A program made the position numbers and the translations under genes. A DNA stretch of 38,500 nucleotides from Glandiceps talaboti (taxonomy: Eukaryota > Hemichordata > Enteropneusta > Spengelidae). Where the stretch lies: assembly GCF_964340395.1 (NCBI RefSeq), contig NC_135560.1, positions 5,664,498-5,702,997 on the forward strand. Direction: 5' to 3'. Under the pieces are notes generated by a model. The model had not been told where the DNA came from. It saw only the letters and a list, made by a program, of their open reading frames with translations, and did no database searches. Position 1 is the first letter of the stretch. Each line of letters begins with the position of its first letter. Below are positions 1-38,500 of this stretch, piece by piece.

Positions 1-31052
<31,052 letters not shown>

Positions 31053-32178
31053 GTGAGTAGAACTAAAATTCTCATGACTTCCTTTTCATTTCTTCCTACT
31101 TAGATCTTACCCTGTCATTTCTTGGTAATACGGTAATTTTTTTTTTTACAGAAACTTTTCTTCTAAATTCATAAACATCTTTGTCAATGTAGATATGTAT
31201 ATAATTCCTGAAAAGTAAGTTTTAAGAAATGAAAAAAAAAAGTTAACAAACTGGCATATGTAGTCCTGATAGCTGTTTTCTATCCCAAAATGTACAGCAG
31301 TGAGTGTGCAACACGCAAATTAGCATAATAATGCACAAAGTCCTAATTTTCCCTATTTGCATAACAATACATATGCAAACCCAACATGCTGTGTGTTCAG
31401 GAATGGGTATATGGGAAAATATCAGTTTGTGTGATAGTTTATATGATATCTTCCTATCTATTTTATATTTTCATTTTTATTTATTTTATTCAATTTGTGT
31501 AAGTTACACACAAACATAGACCACTAATTTAAAGAAGACATTTTCATCACAGCAAATAGTTTTGAAATGAGGTCACAGTCAAATATATTTTGCATTTTGA
31601 CACTATGAAATTTTTGTTCGATAAACTCTCAGCAAATTTAAACCAATGCTGGTGTCTAAAAGCAAAATATGGTGGGTATTGGATACATTTAGCTGCCGTC
31701 AGTAATTTGTAGTGCTGACACTTTCACTGCAGATGTAACTATGGATATGTTTCAAAACATATCAATCCAAACTGCATGTCTACATATGATTTGCTCAGAT
31801 TAAAGTTTTATTGTCAATGTGACAGGAATTTATTACTTCACAATGTGCTTGAAGCTGAAGTGGTTCTGACTATAAATACGTCTGACTATGATAAAGAACA
31901 CAATTATATACTATCAAACTGGCAAATGAACGTATATAGTAATGGTTATGCTTTTCACAGAATTGTACATGTTGATATGAATGTAAAAGTGTGCCTCATA
32001 CATTGCTGTACATTTGAGTACAGTATTAAAACAAGTGATTTGTCACCGGAGAGTAATTCTGTACAAGGCTAAGTAATAAAACAACCCCTTCCTAGGTACC
32101 CTCGTAGCCTTCATTGAAACAGAGAATGTCTTGTTTATGAAAAAGAACAGAGTGTTTGACACTGTGTAGGATATTATG

Positions 32179-32242
32179 GAGTATTGTTTCCAGTATAATG
32201 TAAGACAATATTTTAGATTATGGTATACTGGAAACAATATTC
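32179..32242. repeat. Imperfect hairpin, 19-bp arms
   Basis: GAGTATTGTTTCCAGTATA (about 32179-32197) and TATACTGGAAACAATATTC (32224-32242) are reverse complements with one mismatch, separated by 26 bp. It may be a small MITE remnant or an RNA hairpin in the pre-mRNA. Confidence 0.7.
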
Positions 32243-33184
32243 ATTTTACATTCAGGCTGTAAGACTCCATTGTATTTTAATGTATAATACGGTGTTAGCC
32301 TTGCTAGGGTTGTGACCCCATACTGCATCACCAGACCCTATTTTAGAATGAGTTTGAAAAAGAATTGATACACATTTTAGACCATATAGTTTTGGGGCTG
32401 AAAGGAATTGAATACAATACGCCAAAGGGCAGCATGTCTGCATGCAGTCATAGTAGGAATGTCCCTCCCTGAAAGTTGTGGCCCAGTGGGTGCACTTTAA
32501 GAAATCATATCCATGCCATATAACTTTAGAGTGATATGATCAGAATTGTTATAAAATTTTATGTTAATGACAATTTAATATTTAATATTGAGAATGATAC
32601 AATGTGACAGATGAAGTAACCGAAAATTAGTTCGAATGACACTTAAAAGGTAGACAAAAATATCAAGAATTTTGTATGCAACCACGAGATTCAATATGAA
32701 CACTTTATTTTGTCAATTTCCTTCTTTTTAGTAGAAATAAAGAAAAAACCTTTTAATATGTGATCAGAAGAGATGCAATCACTTTATCAGGATATTCCTT
32801 TTTATTTCTCAGAACCTCAAAGGAAATTAAAGTACAGTATAATGACATGTAACAAATAGCATGAATGTGATACTGTCGGGGAACAAATGTAGCACATGTA
32901 GGGAATTTCTGGGAAAAACTATTGGAAACCGTAGGATATTCAGTGTAATTGATTTCCGAATGAAATTCTGTTTTAATACTTTTCTCTTGGAAAATGGGAG
33001 ATTATTAGACTAGCTTGTATGTGTGTTGTTATCCAACGTATGTCAGTTACATGTCAAGTACCTGATATTGCAGTAGAGAGTGAACTGAGTGACACTGGCA
33101 TTTGGATACTCAGATTTCATGTCACATTCAAAATAAACATCCAAAACATGGCTCCACTGAACTGTGAGTCACTTTGACATATAG

Positions 33185-33445
33185 ATTTGTGACATTTATG
33201 AACTCTGACACAGAATTGACCTTTCATCTCTCACACCTTGACACACGACCTTATGAACTCTGACACAGGATTGACCTTTGTGATACCTTGACAAATAACC
33301 TTTAGGAACTCTGACACTTTGTTGACTTTTGTGTGACACATGACCTTTATTAACTCTGACACAGGATTGACTTTTGTCTCTGACACCTTGACATGTGACC
33401 TTATGAACTCTGACACAGATTGACGTTTATGAACTCTGACACATT
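33185..33445. repeat. Tandem array, ~46-55-bp unit, rich in TGACCTT
   Basis: The core AACTCTGACAC occurs near 33201, 33256, 33307, 33352, 33406 and 33432. It alternates with TTGAC(C/T)TTTGT, TGACACCTTGACA and TGACCTT(T)ATGAACTC. Several units contain TGACCT/AGTTCA nuclear-receptor half-sites. Copies are diverged and the last is truncated. Confidence 0.85.
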
Positions 33446-34099
33446 ACATTTGTAAAATGAAAGTTTTTCACAGATGACAATATACCATGTATTTGATGTT
33501 AGTTATTTGTTAGTTGGATTAAAATAATAGCAAATATGTAATAAAGAATCAAAGATTACTAAAAAACCTTTTATGATTTGATAAATTTGACTTTGTGAAT
33601 TGTAAACTTTCAAGTGAACATTCACTCATTCTATTTTAAATGTATAAAAAAATTAATAATATTAGATTGATAATATTAGTTATAATAATATCAATTTTAA
33701 TAAGTTAATGTAATGATATCAATTAAAAACATTACTGTACTGTCAAAAGAGTCACTATTGTACAATTGGATAGACTACAGGTAGCTTTGTGTGTGACATC
33801 TTACATTTTACCAGCCATCATAATTTCTGATGTTAAAACAAGTAGACATTTGATAAGTGTCACCTTTCAAGAGTTTCTTTCCTGTGCATTATGTAATGTG
33901 TTTCATTAGTTGTTTATTATGTTGGTGTGTGTAACTTTTGTATATATGTGCAATATTGTGTTGTTGTTTTTTCACGTTAAGACTTGGGTGTCACCTGCTA
34001 ATGCATGTATTTGTGTTTCTTCTGATTTCACCCTCACTTGAATGCACTTGCAGCTTGCCGCTATTTCAACACCTGTAATAGATAATTATGTACATGTTA

Positions 34100-34122
34100 G
34101 ATGTGTGTGTGTGTGTGTGTGT
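34100..34122. repeat. (TG)n microsatellite
   Basis: About eleven TG units, directly readable. Confidence 0.9.
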
Positions 34123-34379
34123 ATCATAGTCTGCACAAACACTTGTACAAGTAGCCTGCATGATCACTCACACCCCCATCCCACCCCATCAACCAGGCTT
34201 AACTCCCTCCCCTCATTCTAAATTCCCCTCCCCTTCACTTGGCGTGAATCCATAACATGCCTACGTAAGAAACCACTCAATCTAGACTAGTGTTTGTTCT
34301 GTCAAGAACTTCCACAAGAGGTAATTGTTGTCCTTTTTGTGTTCTCTTTTTTTTGTTTCTATCTCGCATGCTGTTGTAG

Positions 34380-34427
34380 GATGTTGAAGATAAAGGCATG
34401 CCTAGTACAGTGGCCAGCAACTCCTAA
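34380..34427 (+). CDS. Candidate alternative terminal exon of DAPK (short isoform)
   Basis: A strong acceptor (long T-rich tract then CATGCTGTTGTAG) is followed in phase 0 by DVEDKGMPSTVASNS and tandem stops TAA TAA. Phase 0 is what the calmodulin-helix exon requires. The product would end 15 residues after STTDVG with a Ser/Thr-rich tail, in layout like vertebrate DAPK2, which stops soon after its calmodulin segment. AATAAA overlaps the stops and another lies near 35123. The peptide has no recognised homologue, and 16 codons in frame with a good acceptor can arise by chance. Confidence 0.35.
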   Translation, partial: DVEDKGMPSTVASNS

Positions 34428-34611
34428 TAAATGCTTGATCTCAATGAACGCACTACTCAGTGTATATGCAAACGACTGCATCATGACTTCGGCTCTCTTC
34501 AACAACTTCACGTCTTGGTTGATTTTTAAAAATCCATCACATCTGGTGATCTTAGGTTGCTATGGATCTTTGCAGTATAGAATTTATGTTGTCGCCCAAG
34601 TCAACTTGTAA

Positions 34612-34824
34612 CAGGGTTCTCCCTAGACTAACCGGCACTGGTTGGTACCACCCAACACATATAAAATGTAACCTCGACAAATTGCTTCCAATTGTGTATG
34701 CAAATTATACACTTATTCATAAACCACATCTGCCAAATTTTTTCATATTGAGTTACCTCATAAATATTAATGATCATGAATATTGTTACTGACCAGTGCT
34801 CCTGTAGGCCTTGGGAGAACCCTA
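34612..34824. mobile_element. Probable hAT-like MITE, ~213 bp
   Basis: The left end CAGGGTTCTCCCTAGACTAA and the right end, reverse-complemented TAGGGTTCTCCCAAGGCCTA, match over the first 12 bases bar one and then partially. Both sides also carry a GCACTGGT block further in. CAGGGTTCTCCC-type tips are common in non-autonomous hAT elements (family knowledge). No clear 8-bp target duplication was seen. Confidence 0.6.
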
Positions 34825-35671
34825 TTATTGTGTTATCTCTGTGACAAGTTTAATTATATGTTTGCACACACACACACTCACATACACATGTCTACTATCT
34901 AAGTAGATGTCATGGCTAATCAATCCATCAAGTAACATTCCTTCACCTTTGTATGACTAATTACTAAAAACTTGGAATGGTGACCGTTAGTGTAAAAGAT
35001 TTCTGATAAAATTTTAACTTTTTAATCGCAATATATAAGAATTCATATTCATAGAATTAACCTTTATTAAATTATAGGTACAGGGAAACTTGTTAGAATT
35101 AAACTTTTAACATTTTTAATGAATAAATTACAGTAATTTTTTGTCTCGTTCTATATTTAATATAAAATTACTATAACAGAAGGTTGTCATCTTTAATACC
35201 ATTCCCTCCATAAAAGGATAAAATTTAATAACAGCCAAACAAAGACCACCTTCATCCCGATATAACCATGTGAAATAAAACCACTCGGTGAAAATAAATG
35301 TTGGTCAGACTAGTCTTTAACAAAGTACTAAAATATGATTACCAGTTAAATCATAACCATAATTCATGAAATATGACATTATCACGTAATAACTTGTGAA
35401 AACCGACAGAGTAAACTTATGAAATTCATGTTTTAGTAATTATAACAAGCTGTCAATCAAACAGAAAACGATAACAAACATATGTACTATCTGTAAGCGC
35501 TAAGTCATATCTCTGCATACATTGTACAATGCAGTTTATTAAATGCCTTTGTCATGTTCAGTTTTGTTATCGCTTACAGCATCATGTATTTCAATATACT
35601 TGTAATTATTTTACATTTCTTGATAAAAATCACGCTGCCTCATTGTGCAGCTGTTACAGTGTGAAGATAGT

Positions 35672-35727
35672 ATTGCCATGGTAACCACGGTTGGCATCAT
35701 CAGTATGAATGCAGTAACCATGGTGAT
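35672..35727. promoter_or_regulatory. Pair of RFX X-box-like imperfect palindromes
   Basis: GTTACCATGGCAAT on the minus strand (35672-35685) matches the RFX X-box consensus GTNRCC(0-3N)RGYAAC except for the final base. GTAACCATGGTGAT (35714-35727) matches its left half and centre. The two sites are 42 bp apart. RFX factors bind such sites at cilia and other genes (family knowledge). Function here is only an inference from motif match. Confidence 0.35.
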
Positions 35728-37551
35728 GCAATCGACATCTTAATCAGTGTGTTAAATTTAAAGTGATATGTAACTATAGGTGTCTGTGTTGATGTTATAC
35801 TTTCAGTTTTATTAAGTCTGATTGTGTTGTACAGGCAACCTTTGCTTTGTACTGTTAGAAAACAAGCATGTGATTTTCTTTGAGTGTGATGTTAGATCTT
35901 CGAGCAGATAATCCACTGTCTTTGGTTTTATCATTTTATTTGTGTACTTTAAAAAACACAACTTATTTACACAACAGCTGGGAAGAATGAGACATTGTTT
36001 GGGGAAATTTAAAAGTGAGATTTTTACCTTGTCATGAACCTTGTCATGAACATGTATACTGAAGCAGTGTTTTGTAGTAATTTGGCAAGTAGCTATGATA
36101 TCAACAGAAAATCAACCAAAAGTTGAATTTCCTCACACCTTTAAGACTGATATACTCCAGGCTTGGATCTTGTTGTAAACTCAGAAATCTTCATATATCT
36201 CCAAATTGTCTTGCAGCAGCCTTTAATAATCAAACAATGTAGAAACTGACTTAGACTTCTTCAAATATCATCTAAGTTCTAATCATAGTACTTTTATTTT
36301 CATATAAATAAACCATCATGCTACCCGGTAATGGAGAATTCATAACACACCTTGTGCAACTTGCATATTTCATTCATGTTGTCATGAATCACAAACAATT
36401 TTAAAATTCAGTGTTTAATTTAGGATGCATACGATTTGAAATATTTAATATTTATTTCATTCATGATACTGTGAATCATGTTTTGCATTCTCGAAAAGAG
36501 TATCTGTAAAAAATGTTTCCTATCCAGTATTAATTTGAGGTTGTATCATGGATATAATTTATATGCAGTATGTATACAATGTAGATTATGATTCATGTTA
36601 GTCATTTATTGAATTTGTATCATGGTAATATGTCGCGCCGTTAGCACCTGTAAAGAGTTACTCTATCATGTTTGTTGTCGAAATAAGTCCAACTGACGTA
36701 AACGTCCTTAGATTTAATTTGAACAAATGTCATAGAGTTTGTAAATGTAATACGATGCATGGTGATAACTTAATAAGTCTTGGCAACATGGTGTATACTT
36801 TTATGTGATGCACTACTCCCGTTGTGTCTCCAGCTTAGAAATTATTCGCATCTCAAAACCGTATACATATAAACAAGGGAGTACATTTCCTGTGATTGCT
36901 ACAGGATAGATAAGTATATAAGCCGTAGTATCTAATTGCTCACTCTTATTTCGTGATCATTGTCTGCTGTCGTTTTTAAGCAGCTAGCAGATTATGTTGT
37001 ATCACGTCAATTTCATGCTGTTGCCAAGATTTCAGATACAAATTGATCTACACTTTTTTGCTGCAAATAATGAGAATCAAATATGCAAACGATAACTATT
37101 TACTCATTTACCGCTTATTTATTGGAAAATGAATATGGATTTACTATTGAAAATCATATACATGACGTATACTTTGGTACTTTTTAACACATTTTTCACA
37201 CAATTTTAGCAAGGTATATATATTTCCCTGCAATCATGATGTTAACCAATATTTTCACCTTGTGTGGCCATATGAAGCCATGTAATTCAATTCTATCAAT
37301 TTACACATTTATTATTTACGTGTTCCAGTATCGGTTTTCTGATTATTTTGCTGCAGGTAAAAAAACAAATCACATTGTTCAAGCTTCTTAACTTACCCAT
37401 GTGACTATCTATTATAAATGAACACAAATATACCTGTTCATATTCAGTCACCTAAATTCAAATCGTTCAGTGTTTTCTATCAGCGATATATTTGTGTAAA
37501 TGCAGATGTTGCATTGACCATCATAGCCTCTCTAGCAGGGCGAATGGTTGG

Positions 37552-37907
37552 CCTGGCAAGCATTCCCTCCCCTCTAGTCTGCATACTCAGTGCTTCAAAC
37601 TCAGTATTTTTGGCCACACCTCATTTGATATCTACAACCATTACTCTAAGGAAATATCAGCATAAAATTAGCATATCACAGGTTGACATTCTAAGTTATT
37701 TGTACAGTGTATACACATACTAGTACATGGTGTCATTCAGGTAAATTGACACAATCAGCATAACATAGAAATCATGTGATTTAGTCAACATAAATTAGGC
37801 ATCATGTGACTTATTCAACCAATCAGCTTCTATGTATGGTATCCATGAAAAATACTAGAGTTTGAATTACTGAGCATACAGGCTGAGTGGAGCTAATGCT
37901 TGCCAGG
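37552..37907. mobile_element. Inverted-repeat element with ~60-bp arms
   Basis: The left arm (37552-37611) begins CCTGGCAAGCATT and contains CATACTCAGT..TTCAAACTC and AGTATTTTT. The right arm (37848-37907) is its reverse complement at roughly 75-80 percent identity by eye. The interior has two direct copies of ATCATGTGA(T/C)TTA(G/T)TCAA. A 101-codon ORF (37418-37723) overlaps the left arm and is not supported as a gene. Confidence 0.65.
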
Positions 37908-38500
37908 TTGAAAACTCACCTTTAAAGTTTAACGTAGATGGTGACTCTCTCAAAATCTAATATATACATTTAGCTACTGTATGGGTGAGTTAATACTTTT
38001 GTTATTTGAAAACATTCCATTTTTTTTAGTCTAAAGCTAATAGGATCTCTCGGGTATATTTCATATTTTCTTTTAATTTTCAGTAGTTTTTAATTTCAAA
38101 GCATTCCATTTTTAGATATAAAATTTCTTAGGGTATTTTTTGATATTTTCTTTAATGTTTTAATACTCCCAGATATTTTCTAACGTGCTATATAAATTCA
38201 AGGATTGGTCTATAAAAGATTATACATTAGAAAGTGAAAATGCATTGTAAAGTAATCCCTTCAATGCCTATAATTAGGTGTTACAGCCAAGGTTATAAAA
38301 ACACTTCACCATTGCAGTAAGTCTGTAAGAGTATGATAATGACATTGATACCACATGTCATTTCATCTTCTCTGTCACCACTTCATTTTACTAGAGTTAT
38401 AAATTTGGTTCTTTGTGAATTGGTGGTTGATACTGTGACACGACATTTAACATTTAACATTTATTTCATTTCTAAAGCGCTTCCTCTATTTAAAAGAAAA

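Larger units (their letters stand above)
31053..34379 (+). other. Intron or downstream region, 3.3 kb
   Basis: Starts GTGAGT. It contains a 19-bp hairpin (32179-32242), the TGACAC repeat array (33185-33445), an AT-only low-complexity patch (33650-33720) and a (TG)n run (34100-34122). No ankyrin-repeat exon was recognised. A 98-codon ORF (31776-32072) has no known motif. Confidence 0.6.
34428..38500 (+). other. Downstream intron or 3' flank, no coding exon recognised
   Basis: AT-rich sequence to the window end. It contains two inverted-repeat elements (34612-34824, 37552-37907), two X-box-like palindromes (35672-35727) and AATAAA motifs (about 35123, 35276, 36307). No ankyrin, ROC/COR or death-domain segment was seen. 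The final 60 bases contain ATTTCTAAAGCGCTTCC, which resembles the start of a dispersed repeat cut by the window edge (weak). If the gene is a long DAPK1-type form, this is intron. Confidence 0.45.

Noticed and set aside
31776-32072. 98-codon ORF, considered as an ankyrin or other DAPK exon
   Set aside because: No ankyrin consensus (no TPLHxAA-type pattern) and no fitting splice borders.
34052-34078. Possible microexon after CACTTGCAG reading LAAISTP then GTAATA
   Set aside because: Too short and without family match; the candidate exon at 34380 has a much better acceptor and a stop codon in the required phase.
37418-37723. 101-codon ORF near the window end
   Set aside because: Overlaps the arm of an inverted-repeat element and has no recognisable family motif.

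Overview
This is AT-rich, intron-dominated animal nuclear DNA. It holds spliced exons with GT-AG borders, long dinucleotide microsatellites, many short inverted-repeat elements and abundant TACATGTA-type words. There is no operon, no ribosome-binding-site architecture and no phage or bacterial gene. The base composition and repeat style fit a marine invertebrate (lophotrochozoan or invertebrate deuterostome); the species cannot be named from the sequence.

One protein-coding gene is recognisable, on the + strand: a death-associated protein kinase (DAPK family, calcium/calmodulin-dependent Ser/Thr kinase). Eight coding exons (1664-1802, 25734-25857, 26748-26796, 27958-27984, 28813-28965, 29319-29364, 30098-30187, 30963-31052) join in one frame for about 239 residues. 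They run from the VAGGELF segment through the catalytic loop (HLDLKPEN), DFG, GTPEF-APE, the C-lobe and the calmodulin-binding autoregulatory tail (ARKKWKQS). The N-lobe exons must lie before base 1. Either ankyrin/ROC-COR-like/death-domain exons lie beyond base 38500, or the gene ends at a candidate short terminal exon at 34380-34427.

Layout: 1-1663 is intron; 1664-1802 is the catalytic-helix exon; 1803-25733 is a 23.9-kb intron. That intron is filled with diverged tandem repeats (5822-6425, 9142-11075 with a nested perfect 46-bp array, 11750-12430, 12505-13020, 13840-14640, 15100-15740), microsatellites and non-autonomous DNA-transposon-like elements (3756-4207, 13036-13183, 14084-14231, 18106-18343, 22471-22941, 23311-23454). 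From 25734 to 31052 seven exons sit close together, separated by introns of 0.35-1.2 kb that hold a tandem repeat (26931-27200) and another inverted-repeat element (28332-28672). From 31053 to the end is intron or 3' flank, with a nuclear-receptor-half-site-rich tandem array (33185-33445), a candidate alternative last exon, two more inverted-repeat elements and a pair of RFX X-box-like palindromes.

No undescribed multi-gene system is visible. The best leads are the possible short calmodulin-regulated isoform, the regulatory-motif-bearing repeat elements, and the history of the giant intron, which appears to have grown by repeated local duplication plus transposon insertion.
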